From the NCBI RefSeq assembly GCF_009745985.1, contig NZ_WFIX01000179.1, positions 1 through 64,000 on the forward strand: 64,000 nt of DNA. Direction: 5' to 3'. The first letter of the stretch is position 1. Each line of letters begins with the position of its first letter. The position numbers and the translations under genes were made by a program. Under the pieces are notes generated by a model that saw only the letters and a program-made list of their open reading frames with translations, searched no databases and was not told where the DNA came from. This document shows positions 39,478 to 48,485 of the stretch, one piece after another. The stretch is from Microbacterium karelineae (GTDB lineage: Bacteria; Actinomycetota; Actinomycetes; Actinomycetales; Microbacteriaceae).

Positions 39478-39672
39478 GTGTCCGTTCATGCGCACCCGAC
39501 GAGGGGCAGCCGCCTGCTCGTCGCGCTCGCCGCCGCGGTGCTGACGGCCTGGAATCCCGGCACCGCCTCGGACCGGGCCCACCCATCGCACACATCGAAC
39601 GAGGAGGAATCGTGGCAGCACAACGACAGGACAGACAGGCGCGCGCGCCGAGGAGGGCCGTGGTCGGCGTGA
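39478..39672 (+). CDS. Possible small exported peptide upstream of GH43 gene
   Basis: A GTG with AGGAGG 6 bases upstream opens a 64-residue frame, MSVHAHPTRGSRLLVALAAA then VLTAWNPGTA. It looks like a signal peptide followed by a short charged tail, and overlaps the GH43 start in another frame. It could be a leader whose translation couples to the glycosidase gene, or the remnant of a secreted protein. No family recognised. Confidence 0.3.
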   Translation: MSVHAHPTRGSRLLVALAAAVLTAWNPGTASDRAHPSHTSNEEESWQHNDRTDRRARRGGPWSA

Positions 39673-41555
39673 CGCTGGCCGGGATGGTGGCCGCATCGTT
39701 CACGGTGACGACGGCGTCGTACGCGGCAGAGGACGAGCACACCGGCGACGCGCGATCGGCGCGAACCGTCGAGGTCGTGGGGAAGCTCCCCGGCGACCAC
39801 AATCCGCTGATGGGGCACAAGTTCGGCGCAGACGGCTTCGGCTTCGTCGATGACGGCCGCGTCTACATGTACCTGACGAACGACACGCAGGGCTACGCGC
39901 CCGACCCCGAGACGGGGATCTCACCGCAGATCAACTACGGCGACATCGACCAGATCACGCTGATCTCGTCGACCGACCTCGTCAACTGGACCGACCACGG
40001 CGAGATCCCCGTGGCGGGTCCGGACGGTGTGGCGCCGTTCACGAACAACTCCTGGGCGCCCGGGATGGCGAAGCAGACCGTCGACGGCGAGGAGAAGTAC
40101 TTCCTCTACTACGCCAACGGCGGCGGATCCTCGAACGTCATCACGGGCGAATCGCCCCTGGGGCCGTGGACGAGCGAGCGGACGAGCACGCTCATCGACG
40201 GCCGCACCCCCGGCGCCGACGAGGTCGCCTGGAAGTTCGACCCCGCGCCGCTCGTCGACGAGGACGGCGAGGCGTATCTCTACTTCGGCGGCGGTCCCGC
40301 CGCGACCGACATGCCCGACGAGGAGCGCTTCAACAATCCGAAGAACATCCGCGTGATCGAGCTCGGCGACGACATGGTCTCCACGACGGGCACTGCGGCG
40401 GTCGTCGACGCCCCCGTCGCGTTCGAGGCGGCGCAGGTGTTCCGCCGCGGCGACATGTACTACCTGTCGTACTCGTCGCACTTCGGCGGCCCCGACTTCG
40501 GCGGATCGCAGATCCCGGCGCCGGGATACCCCGGCGGCGGCCAGATCGGCTACATGATGTCGGACGATCCGATGTCGTGGCCGAAGGAGTCCTACGCCGG
40601 TGTGATGTTCCCGAATCAGTCGGAGTTCTTCGGCACGGGGACCGGCGGAAACAACCACCAGTCGGTCTTCGAGTACGAGGGCAGGTACTACTTCTCGTAT
40701 CACGCGCCGACGCTGAACAAGCGGATCAACGGCGACAGCGCGCAGGGGTACCGCAGCGCCCACCTGCAGGAGCTGCGCTTCGCCGATGACGGCGCGGTCG
40801 AGCAGGTCGTCGGCGACTACGCCGGCGTCGACCAGGTGCGCGACTTCGATCCCTATCGGCAGTTCGAGGCGGAGACCCTCGGCTGGACGAAGGGGATCGC
40901 CACGGAGCGGATCGCGGACGGCTCGGCCGAGTTCGGCGGATCCGCGCCGAACCTCGTGGTGACGGACGTCCAGGACGGCGACTGGACCGGCCTGTCCTCC
41001 GTCGCGTTCGGTGAGGACGGGGCGGCCGCGGTGACGGCGCGGGCGATGCCGCAGCAGGCAGGCGGCGCCATCGAGGTGCGTCTGGACGCGCCCGACGGGC
41101 CCCTCGCCGGCACGATCGAGATCGATGGGCCGGCCGGCGAATGGACGGAGGCGACCGCATCGCTCGAGGACGCCGTCGGCACGCACGACGTGTTCTTCCG
41201 GTACGTCGGGCCGAGCGGCGAGCTGTTCGACGTCGACACGATCGAGTTCGCGGCCGAGGGTGCGTCGCTCGAGGTGTCGGTCACGGCCGCCGCGCGCTGC
41301 GTCGCGGGGACCGCGGTCGTCACCGCTCGGGTGGCGAACGACTCCGACCTCGTCGCGGCAGTGACCGTCGAGTCGCCGTTCGGCACACAGGCCGCCGCCG
41401 CGATCGGGCCCGGATCGACGGCGTCGTACGCGTTCCGCACACGGGCCGGCGAGGCGGCGGCGGGGGAGATCGCGATCGGCGCATCCGCCGCGGCCCCGGG
41501 TGGATCCGCGACCGCGTCGGCGATCGCGCCCTACGACGGGATCGCCTGCGGCTGA
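39612..41555 (+). CDS. Secreted GH43 glycoside hydrolase with CBM6-like domain
   Basis: Protein of 647 residues. GTG start with a perfect AGGAGG site 7 bases upstream. The signal peptide (RRAVVGVTLAGMVAASFTV then TTASYA) is cleaved near residue 38. The five-bladed GH43 domain (about 50-400) has NPLMGHKFGADGFGF, NSWAPGMA, WKFDPAPLVDEDGEAYLYFG and FEAAQVFRRGDMYYLSYS. A CBM6-like module (about 415-550; FEAETLGWTKGI; VDTIEFA) and an Ig-like end follow. Layout matches arabinoxylan-degrading arabinofuranosidases/xylosidases. No wall anchor, so free extracellular. Likely controlled by the divergent LacI regulator. Confidence 0.87.
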   Translation: MAAQRQDRQARAPRRAVVGVTLAGMVAASFTVTTASYAAEDEHTGDARSARTVEVVGKLPGDHNPLMGHKFGADGFGFVDDGRVYMYLTNDTQGYAPDPETGISPQINYGDIDQITLISSTDLVNWTDHGEIPVAGPDGVAPFTNNSWAPGMAKQTVDGEEKYFLYYANGGGSSNVITGESPLGPWTSERTSTLIDGRTPGADEVAWKFDPAPLVDEDGEAYLYFGGGPAATDMPDEERFNNPKNIRVIELGDDMVSTTGTAAVVDAPVAFEAAQVFRRGDMYYLSYSSHFGGPDFGGSQIPAPGYPGGGQIGYMMSDDPMSWPKESYAGVMFPNQSEFFGTGTGGNNHQSVFEYEGRYYFSYHAPTLNKRINGDSAQGYRSAHLQELRFADDGAVEQVVGDYAGVDQVRDFDPYRQFEAETLGWTKGIATERIADGSAEFGGSAPNLVVTDVQDGDWTGLSSVAFGEDGAAAVTARAMPQQAGGAIEVRLDAPDGPLAGTIEIDGPAGEWTEATASLEDAVGTHDVFFRYVGPSGELFDVDTIEFAAEGASLEVSVTAAARCVAGTAVVTARVANDSDLVAAVTVESPFGTQAAAAIGPGSTASYAFRTRAGEAAAGEIAIGASAAAPGGSATASAIAPYDGIACG

Positions 41556-41743
41556 TCTCGGCGCCGACACGGCAGGCGGCCTCGGCGCGGGAACTCCGCG
41601 CGGGGCCGTCGCCGCGTCGCTGTCCGGTACACCGGTCGCCTCACTGCGAGCATGCCGGGAATCGCCGTGGTTGCCGTCACGAAACCCGCCGTCGACCGTC
41701 TCCACTCCAGGACCACTCTGTTCTGTCGTGGAGGGGAAAGCAC

Positions 41744-43189
41744 ATGGGACGTCGGCGGCTGGGGCGATTCGCGGGCTTGGGGATCATCGGGCTGACACTG
41801 CTCGTGGCGATCGCCCTGCTCGCATTCCTGGCGGGGACGGGCGTGCGCCCGTTCTGGGAGCCGCGCCCGTTCTCGGTGCTCGGGATCGATATGCTGTACG
41901 ACCCGCATGCGCCCGCTCCGTGGATCACCGTGAGCGCCCTGCTGATCGCGTTCGCTGCGGGAGCCGGAGTCGCGACGCACGAGCACCGCGTCGCGACCGC
42001 GGCTCGGCGCACCCGCGCGCACGTCACGCGGCGTCCGCTCGCGCCCCGCCGCGTCATGGCGCGCACGCGCGGCCGGTTCGCGGGCGAGGTCACGATCACG
42101 GCCGTGATCCCCGCACACGATGAGGCCGAGAGCCTCGCCGCGACCATCGCATCGCTGCGCAGGCAGACGACGCCGCCGGAGCGGATCGTCGTCGTCGCAG
42201 ACAACTGCACGGACGACACGATCGCGGTCGCACGAGCGGCGGGCGTCGAGGTCATCGTCACGGTCGACAACGACCGTCGCAAGGCCGGCGCCCTCAACCA
42301 GGCGCTCGCGGACGTGCTGCCCGGCCTCGGCGCCAACGACGCCGTTCTCGTGATGGACGCCGACACGCGGCTTGCGAGCGCGGTCTTCCTCGAGACGGCG
42401 CGGCAGAGGATGACCGACGACCGCGCGCTCATGGCGGTCGGCGGGCTGTTCCTCGGCGAGCAGGGGCACGGCCTGCTCGGTCAGTTCCAGCGCAACGAGT
42501 ACACGCGCTACTCGCGTGAGATCGAACGTCGCCGGGGCCGCGTGTTCGTGCTGAGCGGAACGGCCAGCGTCTTCCGCCCCGAAGCGCTCCGGACGGTCGC
42601 GGCGGCGCGCGGATCCCTCCTGCCCGGCCACCACGGCGACGTCTACGACACCGTCGCCCTGACGGAGGACAACGAGATCACGATCGCGATCAAGACGCTC
42701 GGTGGGCTCGTCACCTCGCCGCAGGACGCGACCGTCACGACGGAGCTCATGCCGAGCTGGCGGATGCTGTGGCGGCAGCGCCTGCGCTGGCAGCGTGGGG
42801 CGATCGAGAACCTCGCCTCGTATGGCGTGACACACACGACAGCGCGGTACTGGTCGCAGCAGATCGGCATCGGCTATTCGGTCATCGCCCTGCTGTCGTA
42901 CTTCGCGCTCCTCGTGATCATGCTGCTCGCGATCGACGAGTGGGTGTGGTTCACCTTCTGGCTCTCCATCGGCGTCATCTTCGCCGCCGAACGGATCGTC
43001 ACCGTGTGGCGCGGCGGGTGGCGCGCCCGGATCCTCGCGGCGCTCGTGCTGCCTGAACTCGTGTACGACCTGTTCATCGACGTGGTCTTCGTCAAGGGCG
43101 TCATCGACATGACCGTCGCGCGCGAGGCGACGTGGTCGCACGCGTCGCCGAGCGCATCGCCCGTCCACGAGATCGAGGCCGCGCGATGA
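41744..43189 (+). CDS. Processive membrane polysaccharide synthase (GT2, PgaC/cellulose-synthase-like)
   Basis: Protein of 481 residues, ATG after GAGGGGAAAG. Two amino-terminal helices (about 9-30 and 60-80), a GT2 domain, and three carboxy-terminal helices (about 370-450). The processive signature is complete: ADNCTDDT, MDADT (Asp 205/207), TEDNE (about 307-311) and QRLRW (345-349). This is the arrangement of PgaC/hyaluronan/cellulose synthases, which polymerise a UDP-sugar and export the chain. No PilZ domain is fused. Its stop overlaps a tiny membrane-protein gene, followed by a diguanylate cyclase. The 188-base gap upstream shows nothing clear. Confidence 0.85.
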   Translation: MGRRRLGRFAGLGIIGLTLLVAIALLAFLAGTGVRPFWEPRPFSVLGIDMLYDPHAPAPWITVSALLIAFAAGAGVATHEHRVATAARRTRAHVTRRPLAPRRVMARTRGRFAGEVTITAVIPAHDEAESLAATIASLRRQTTPPERIVVVADNCTDDTIAVARAAGVEVIVTVDNDRRKAGALNQALADVLPGLGANDAVLVMDADTRLASAVFLETARQRMTDDRALMAVGGLFLGEQGHGLLGQFQRNEYTRYSREIERRRGRVFVLSGTASVFRPEALRTVAAARGSLLPGHHGDVYDTVALTEDNEITIAIKTLGGLVTSPQDATVTTELMPSWRMLWRQRLRWQRGAIENLASYGVTHTTARYWSQQIGIGYSVIALLSYFALLVIMLLAIDEWVWFTFWLSIGVIFAAERIVTVWRGGWRARILAALVLPELVYDLFIDVVFVKGVIDMTVAREATWSHASPSASPVHEIEAAR

Positions 43190-43395
43190 CCGGCGTCGTT
43201 CCCGCAGGGATCCTGCTTCCCGTCGAGGTGCTCCACAGCGACGGCTTCGCGCTCCTCGCCGCGTTCGTCGCGGTGAACACACTCGTCTATCTCGCCCTCG
43301 CCGTCCTCAAGATCCTCCCGGTCCCGAGGCCGCCGCGGCGCGGCCGGACTCGCCGGGCGGAGACGCGCAGCATCCACCCCGACGGACCGCTCTGA
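43186..43395 (+). CDS. Small single-helix membrane protein, PgaD-position
   Basis: Protein of 69 residues. One membrane helix (about 20-43, DGFALLAAFVAVNTLVYLALAV) and a basic tail (RPPRRGRTRRAETR). The ATG overlaps the synthase stop by four bases and the stop is 14 bases before the next gene, so it is co-translated with the synthase. It has the position, small size and basic cytosolic tail expected for an accessory subunit such as PgaD, but no sequence match is claimed. Confidence 0.7.
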   Translation: MTGVVPAGILLPVEVLHSDGFALLAAFVAVNTLVYLALAVLKILPVPRPPRRGRTRRAETRSIHPDGPL

Positions 43396-43409
43396 GGATC
43401 GCGGCCACC

Positions 43410-45359
43410 GTGTCCGAACCGATTGCCGTGCAGCAGCGCTCGCGCGAGGGCGCGTCCGCAGTCCGGGTGCGCCGAGGATGGCTCAGCGCGCCCCGGCAGA
43501 GCGCGTACTCGATCGCCTCGGCGACCGGATGCGCCTACGCGGCGGCCCTGCTCGCCCTGCATCTCGCGCTGCACGTCCATGACGGGGCCGAGGTGCTCGC
43601 CGTCGCCGGTCTCATCGCGCTCTGCGTCGTCGGGGCCGCGTCGATCATGTGTGCGGGGGCGCGCTTCCCGCGCGCGGCCGGCTATGCGCTCGCGGCCGGC
43701 GCGGGCGCGGGATTCGTCGCGACGGCGGCACTGACGACGTCGCTCGACGGGCTCGTCACGACGCTCCTCCTCATCGCGCCCGTCGTCGTCTATCTGGGAT
43801 GGGCGTATCCCGCTCCGGTCGCGCGCGCGACGGCCACGGGGATCGTCGCGCTCGTCGGCCTCGCCGTGCTCGCGAACCCGGCCATCGCGTGGATCGTCAC
43901 CCGGGCGCCGCTCGCCCTGGTCGTCGGTGCCGCCATGTGCGCCTTCGCACTCGAGGTGTCGATCGCTCAGGCGCGCGAGCTCGACTGCGCGCGGCGCACG
44001 GATCCTCTCACGGGCGCGCTCAACCGCCGCGGGATCAGCGGAGCGCTGGCCACGGCGCGTGCGGAGGGCGGCACCGCGATCGTCATCGACCTCGACGGGC
44101 TCAAGCCGGTCAACGACCACGACGGACACGCGGCCGGCGACCGGCTCCTCCGGGCGAGCGTCGATGCGTGGCGGCGCGTGCTCGGGCCGCGGTCGCGGAT
44201 CGGACGGCTCGGCGGCGACGAGTTCGCGATCCTCGTGACGGGGGCGGACGCGGCGCACATCGACGAGACGATCGGGCGGCTCCGATCGGGCTCCCCCCAC
44301 TCGTTCAGCGCGAGCATCGTCCCGCTCTCGCGGGTTGCGGATCCCGACGATCTCTTCGCGCTGGCGGATGCCGGCCTCTACCGCGACAAGCGCAGGCGCC
44401 GCGCGCGCCCGGCCGCGGACATCGAGGGGCGCGTCGCCCCGCCTCGACACCGGGGCGACGCAGGGATCTGGATCGGCGCCGCCGCGCTGTTCGCGCTCCG
44501 GGGCGCGACGGGCGTCGTCTCGGCGGTGGCGCCGGTGGTCGTCGTCGCCGCGGCCGTCGAGCTCGCGCTCGCCGTGGCATTCGGCACGCACCTGCTCACC
44601 AGCGGAGGCCGCTCGCCGACGTGGGTGCGGGCGCTGTGGACTGTGTGCATCGCGGCGACGACGGCCGCGTGCATCGCGTACGCGGGATCCGCGGGCGCAG
44701 AGATCTCCGCGCTTGCGGGGGTGACGCCGGCGGCGATCCTCGTCGCGTGCCTCGCCAGGTCACGCGCGGCGCGTGTCGCGCAGGCGCTGTTCACCGCCGC
44801 GATCGTCGCCGGCGTGGCCGTAGCGGGCCCGCACGCGCTCGTCGAGGCTGGGCGGCTCTCCGGCCTCGTCGCGGCGGCGACTGCGTGGTATCTCATGGAG
44901 ATCCTGCTCATCACGCGCGCGCGACTCCGCCACGTCGCGCAGACGGATCCGCTGACCGGCGCCCGCGACCGCGCGGGTCTCGACGAGGCGCTCGAGCGCG
45001 CCGTGCTCCGAGCGCGGCGCCGGCGCGCGTCCCTCTCGGTCGCCGTCGTCGACTTCGACCGCTTCAAGCAGATCAACGACCGGCGCGGGCACGCGGCCGG
45101 CGATGCGGCCCTGCGCGCCGCCGTCGCGGCCTGGCGCGACGCGCTGCGCCGCGACGACGTCATCGGGCGCTCCGGTGGAGACGAGTTCGCGATCCTCCTC
45201 CCGAACACGTCGGAAGACGGTGCGAGGACGACGATCGCCCGCCTCCGCGGGGAGGCACGGGATCCGTGGAGCTGGGGTGTCGCGACGCTGCGGGACGGCG
45301 ACGATATGGCGAGCCTGCTCGCCCGGGCCGATGACGATATGCGCGCCGCAAAGCGCTGA
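43410..45359 (+). CDS. Tandem diguanylate cyclase (two membrane-GGDEF units)
   Basis: Protein of 649 residues from a GTG start. Unit 1: about five membrane helices, then a GGDEF domain with TDPLTGALNR, DLDGLKPVNDHDGH and intact GGDEF (268-272). Unit 2: a new set of helices (about 355-500), then TDPLTGARDR, DFDRFKQINDRRGH and GGDEF (589-593). The second has an RxxD inhibitory site (RRDD five residues before GGDEF); the first does not. No EAL, PAS or HAMP domain. It should make c-di-GMP, perhaps as an intramolecular GGDEF dimer, with product inhibition in one half. Operon with the polysaccharide synthase. Confidence 0.85.
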   Translation: MSEPIAVQQRSREGASAVRVRRGWLSAPRQSAYSIASATGCAYAAALLALHLALHVHDGAEVLAVAGLIALCVVGAASIMCAGARFPRAAGYALAAGAGAGFVATAALTTSLDGLVTTLLLIAPVVVYLGWAYPAPVARATATGIVALVGLAVLANPAIAWIVTRAPLALVVGAAMCAFALEVSIAQARELDCARRTDPLTGALNRRGISGALATARAEGGTAIVIDLDGLKPVNDHDGHAAGDRLLRASVDAWRRVLGPRSRIGRLGGDEFAILVTGADAAHIDETIGRLRSGSPHSFSASIVPLSRVADPDDLFALADAGLYRDKRRRRARPAADIEGRVAPPRHRGDAGIWIGAAALFALRGATGVVSAVAPVVVVAAAVELALAVAFGTHLLTSGGRSPTWVRALWTVCIAATTAACIAYAGSAGAEISALAGVTPAAILVACLARSRAARVAQALFTAAIVAGVAVAGPHALVEAGRLSGLVAAATAWYLMEILLITRARLRHVAQTDPLTGARDRAGLDEALERAVLRARRRRASLSVAVVDFDRFKQINDRRGHAAGDAALRAAVAAWRDALRRDDVIGRSGGDEFAILLPNTSEDGARTTIARLRGEARDPWSWGVATLRDGDDMASLLARADDDMRAAKR

Positions 45360-45392
45360 CGCGGGAGAGGGCTCAGGCACGTCAGCGTCGCT

Positions 45393-46442
45393 CTACGCGT
45401 CGGCGCCGAGTCCCTTGATGTGGTCGGGCAGGCGCTCGTTCGAGCCGTACATGAAGTGGTTCGCCATGTTCTCGCTGAAGCGGCTGGCCGGGGGAGTCAG
45501 GCCGACGGCCTCGGCGACCTCGCGGATGTGGATCGGCGCGGCGCCGCAGCACACGCCGAGGTAGTTCACGCCGAGCCCGTGCGCCTCCTCCGCGAAGGCG
45601 CGGATCTCGTAGCGGTTCGCGAAGAGCGGGTCGAGGGCGGTCGGGAACGTGCGGCCATGCGGCGCGGGCACCGAGGCGCGCACGTCCGAGAGGTTGAAGA
45701 ACGTGGGCTCGTCGGGGGTCGTGCGATACGGGATCGGCAGGGCGCCGACGTGGCACGAGACGGCGTCGCGGATCTCGCGCAGCCACGGCATCATCGTCTG
45801 CGGGCCGCGGAAGCAGTTGAGCCCGACGACGTCGGCCCCGGCCTGCTCGAGCCGCTTCGCGGTGTCGACGATGCCGACGCCGTCCATCATCTCGTTCGCC
45901 GCCATGGGCGCGAGCATCGAGACGACGGGGAGGCCGCTGGCCTTCGCCACCTCGAGCGCCGCGAGGGCCTCGCCGGCATAGTAGAAGGTCTCGGCGACGA
46001 TGATGTCGGCGCCCTCCTCGACGGCCCAGCCGACCATCTCCTCGAACATGCCGCGCACCTCGGCCTGCTTCGCGGCGTCGCCCGGATCCCAGATGTTCGT
46101 GTTCGAGATGTTGCCGGCGACGAGGTCGCCTGGCACCTGGTCGGCGACCTCGCGCGCGATCCGCAGCGCGGCGCGGTTGAGGGGCTCGAGGAGGTCCTCC
46201 TTGCCGATCACGCGCATCTTCTCGCGGTGGCCGTTGTACGTGAACGCCTCGACGACGTCGGATCCGGCGCGCTGGAAGTCGACGTGCAGCGCGCGCAGCG
46301 CCTCGGGGTTCTCGAGCGCCACCTCCGGCACGAATTCGCCCGCCGTCAGGTAGCCGCGTCGTTCGAGTTCGAAGAGGAAGCCCTCCGCACAGATGACCGG
46401 GCCCGCGTCGAGTCGCCGGGTCAGTTCGTTGTCACCAGCCAT
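45393..46442 (-). CDS. Homocysteine S-methyltransferase family protein (BHMT-like)
   Basis: Protein of 349 residues, ATG with AAGGAG upstream. A TIM-barrel Pfam S-methyl_trans domain with zinc cysteines in VGLNCFRG and LGVCCGAAP, and EAFTYNGHREK near the amino end. These enzymes move a methyl group from betaine, S-methylmethionine or similar donors to homocysteine. The CC motif is closest to betaine-homocysteine methyltransferases. Single-gene unit; the 112 bases upstream separate it from the next leftward gene. Confidence 0.85.
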   Translation of the reverse strand: MAGDNELTRRLDAGPVICAEGFLFELERRGYLTAGEFVPEVALENPEALRALHVDFQRAGSDVVEAFTYNGHREKMRVIGKEDLLEPLNRAALRIAREVADQVPGDLVAGNISNTNIWDPGDAAKQAEVRGMFEEMVGWAVEEGADIIVAETFYYAGEALAALEVAKASGLPVVSMLAPMAANEMMDGVGIVDTAKRLEQAGADVVGLNCFRGPQTMMPWLREIRDAVSCHVGALPIPYRTTPDEPTFFNLSDVRASVPAPHGRTFPTALDPLFANRYEIRAFAEEAHGLGVNYLGVCCGAAPIHIREVAEAVGLTPPASRFSENMANHFMYGSNERLPDHIKGLGADA

Positions 46443-46554
46443 GTTCCGCTCCTTGGAGGTCGCGCGCGCCGCCCTGGTCGCGTCGAGGCCAAGCTAGTTG
46501 GATCCCCCTACGGGCGCCAGAGGTATGGCGCACCGAGTCGGGTTCGGCGACCCC

Positions 46555-47229
46555 TCACGCGTGTGCGAGCAGGAAGGGGCGGGCGGCGGCGAGGAGTGCA
46601 CGGGGATCGTCGGCCCACAGGCGAACGGACGTGACGGAGGGGGCGCCCCCGTGCGCGGGCGCGGAACCGGGGAGGCGGATCGCCAGAGGCGCCTCCAGCT
46701 CGATCAGGATGTTCGTCTCGTACTGAACCCGCTCCGCGTATTCTGCGGATCCATCCGATGCGTCGTGCGTGACGCGCGGCGTCTTCGGCTGATCGACGCG
46801 CGGATCGATGGCGATGAAGGCGATCGGGCCCCAGGGGATCGGGACATCGATCTCGAGGCCGCCGCGGACGCGGATCCCGGACGGGCCGACCGTATGCGGC
46901 CGCATGAGCATGGCGCACAGCAGGCCGACCATCCAGGTGACGCCCCAGACTCCGAGCACGAGCAGGGCGATCCGCACGGGCGGCCAGTTGCGCGCGATGA
47001 GGTCGATGATGGGGATCTCGAGAGCCGACAGCGCGATGAACACCCACAGGACGGTTCGCACGGGGCGGTGGTAGGTGAATCCGGCTCCGCCGACCTCGAT
47101 CGAGGGTCTCCGCGCGATGGCGCGCGCGATGCTGGTGTACACGCGTGCCTCGGCGCGGAGGGCTCGACGGGCGAGCGCCCGGGCGCGTCGCAGGCGGAGC
47201 CGAGCAGGCGTGGCCGGGCGCCTGGTCAC
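46555..47229 (-). CDS. Membrane protein of unknown function
   Basis: Protein of 224 residues from a GTG that overlaps the marR-type stop by four bases (GTGA). A basic amino region (residues 1-45), two membrane helices (about 60-115; VLWVFIALSALEIPIIDLIA; IALLVLGVWGVTWMVGLL), then a beta-rich domain of about 110 residues. Looks like a PH-like/DUF membrane protein but no family is certain. Tight coupling suggests regulation by the upstream MarR protein. Confidence 0.72.
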   Translation of the reverse strand: MTRRPATPARLRLRRARALARRALRAEARVYTSIARAIARRPSIEVGGAGFTYHRPVRTVLWVFIALSALEIPIIDLIARNWPPVRIALLVLGVWGVTWMVGLLCAMLMRPHTVGPSGIRVRGGLEIDVPIPWGPIAFIAIDPRVDQPKTPRVTHDASDGSAEYAERVQYETNILIELEAPLAIRLPGSAPAHGGAPSVTSVRLWADDPRALLAAARPFLLAHA

Positions 47230-47672
47230 GACGGTCGCCCTTCGGCGCGCGCGACGAGCACCTCGAGGCGCTCGGCGATGGCGGCGATGCCCCGCTCCAC
47301 GGCGGCCCGTTCGTCGGGGGCGACCGCCGACAGCAGAGCCTCGTCGAGGTCGGCGTGCTCGATCTGCATGCGGGACATCATCGCGACCGCGTCGTCCGTG
47401 AGCCGGACGAGAACCGCTCGGCGGTCGGAGGGATGCGGGACGCGGCGGACGTGCCCGGACCGCTCCAGCGCATCGAGGAGGCCCGTGATGTTGCGGGGGC
47501 TCACCCCACAGGCCTCGGCGAGCTCGCGCTGGGTCGAGGGTCCGGCGTGGTGCACCACCCACAGGAGGTGGACGCGCGCGGGGGTGAGCGCCGTGCCCGC
47601 GAACGCACGCTCCATGTCTCGGCGGAACAGGTCGCCGATCTGGAGCAGGCGATCCAGCGTGAGGGGAGTCAT
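47226..47672 (-). CDS. MarR-family transcriptional regulator
   Basis: Protein of 148 residues. Winged-helix region: LTPARVHLLWVVHHAGPSTQRELAEACGVSPRNITGLLDALERSGHVRR followed by the wing HPSDRRAVLVRLTD. The ATG at 47672 is favoured over one at 47690 by alignment. A 25-bp inverted repeat directly upstream is its probable operator, giving autoregulation together with the downstream membrane-protein gene. Confidence 0.9.
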   Translation of the reverse strand: MTPLTLDRLLQIGDLFRRDMERAFAGTALTPARVHLLWVVHHAGPSTQRELAEACGVSPRNITGLLDALERSGHVRRVPHPSDRRAVLVRLTDDAVAMMSRMQIEHADLDEALLSAVAPDERAAVERGIAAIAERLEVLVARAEGRPS

Positions 47673-47686
47673 CCTGTGATCATAGT

Positions 47687-47711
47687 ACATAGTGAAGCAT
47701 GTTCACTATGT
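47687..47711. promoter_or_regulatory. MarR operator
   Basis: ACATAGTGAA (47687-47696) and its exact reverse complement TTCACTATGT (47702-47711) are separated by 5 bases. The site is 15 bases upstream of the marR start and overlaps the end of the preceding hydrolase gene, including its stop. AT-rich and perfect, in very GC-rich surroundings. Confidence 0.75.
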
Positions 47712-48485
47712 GATCGGATCACCCTCCGCGGTCACGCGCCGGACGAAGTCGATGGCGGGGTCGAACACGGTCGCCGGGTCGGCGAGCCCCTTCCACATGT
47801 GGTCGGCGCCCGGAACGAGCGTCAGCTCGGCCTCGCCGCCGGCCGCGCGCACCGCCTCCGCGAATGTCGTGCTCTGCGCCGCCGGAACGAAGGAGTCGTC
47901 CTCGCCGTGTGCGAGGTGGAAGGGCGGGATCCCCGCGTGCAGGTGGTGGCGCGGGCTCGCCCTGCGGGCCACGTCGGGCCGGGAGGCGACGGATCCGCCG
48001 ATCAGGAGCGCCTCGCGTGTGGTCTCCGGCTCGTCGCCCTGAGGGAACGCGAGGAGGTCGGTCGGGGCGTACCAGCAGACGGCGCCGGCGATCTCCGGAT
48101 CCGTGACCGCGGCCATCGCGGCGAGGTGGCCGCCCGCCGACTCTCCCCACACGACGATGCGGCTCGCGTCGAGTCCGTGCTCCTCCGCGCCGATCGAGCG
48201 GATCCATGCGAGCGCGGCCGCGACGTCGTCGGCCTGTGCGGGGAAGATCGCCTCGCCGCTCAGACGGTAGTCGACCGATGCGACGGCGAAGCCCGCCGCG
48301 ACGATCCGCCCGAAGCTGTCCTCCTCGGACACGCCGGGATAGAACATGGCGCGGCTGCCGCGGCGCCAGCCGCCGCCGTGCAGGAACACGACGATGGCCG
48401 GATCCGCGACGTCCGGCAGGTGCAGGTCGAGGCTCAGGGGGCGGAAGCCCTCGACCTGCGCGTACGGGATGTCCCGGAGGATCAT
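47706..48485 (-). CDS. Alpha/beta-hydrolase esterase
   Basis: Protein of 259 residues of the hormone-sensitive lipase/BD-FAE type. Oxyanion-hole HGGGW, nucleophile GESAGG, and catalytic Asp/His in HGEDDSFVP and GADHMW are all present, so it is likely active on small esters or acyl groups. The ATG shares one base with the upstream cupin gene stop, so both form one unit facing a LysR regulator. Confidence 0.85.
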   Translation of the reverse strand: MILRDIPYAQVEGFRPLSLDLHLPDVADPAIVVFLHGGGWRRGSRAMFYPGVSEEDSFGRIVAAGFAVASVDYRLSGEAIFPAQADDVAAALAWIRSIGAEEHGLDASRIVVWGESAGGHLAAMAAVTDPEIAGAVCWYAPTDLLAFPQGDEPETTREALLIGGSVASRPDVARRASPRHHLHAGIPPFHLAHGEDDSFVPAAQSTTFAEAVRAAGGEAELTLVPGADHMWKGLADPATVFDPAIDFVRRVTAEGDPIT

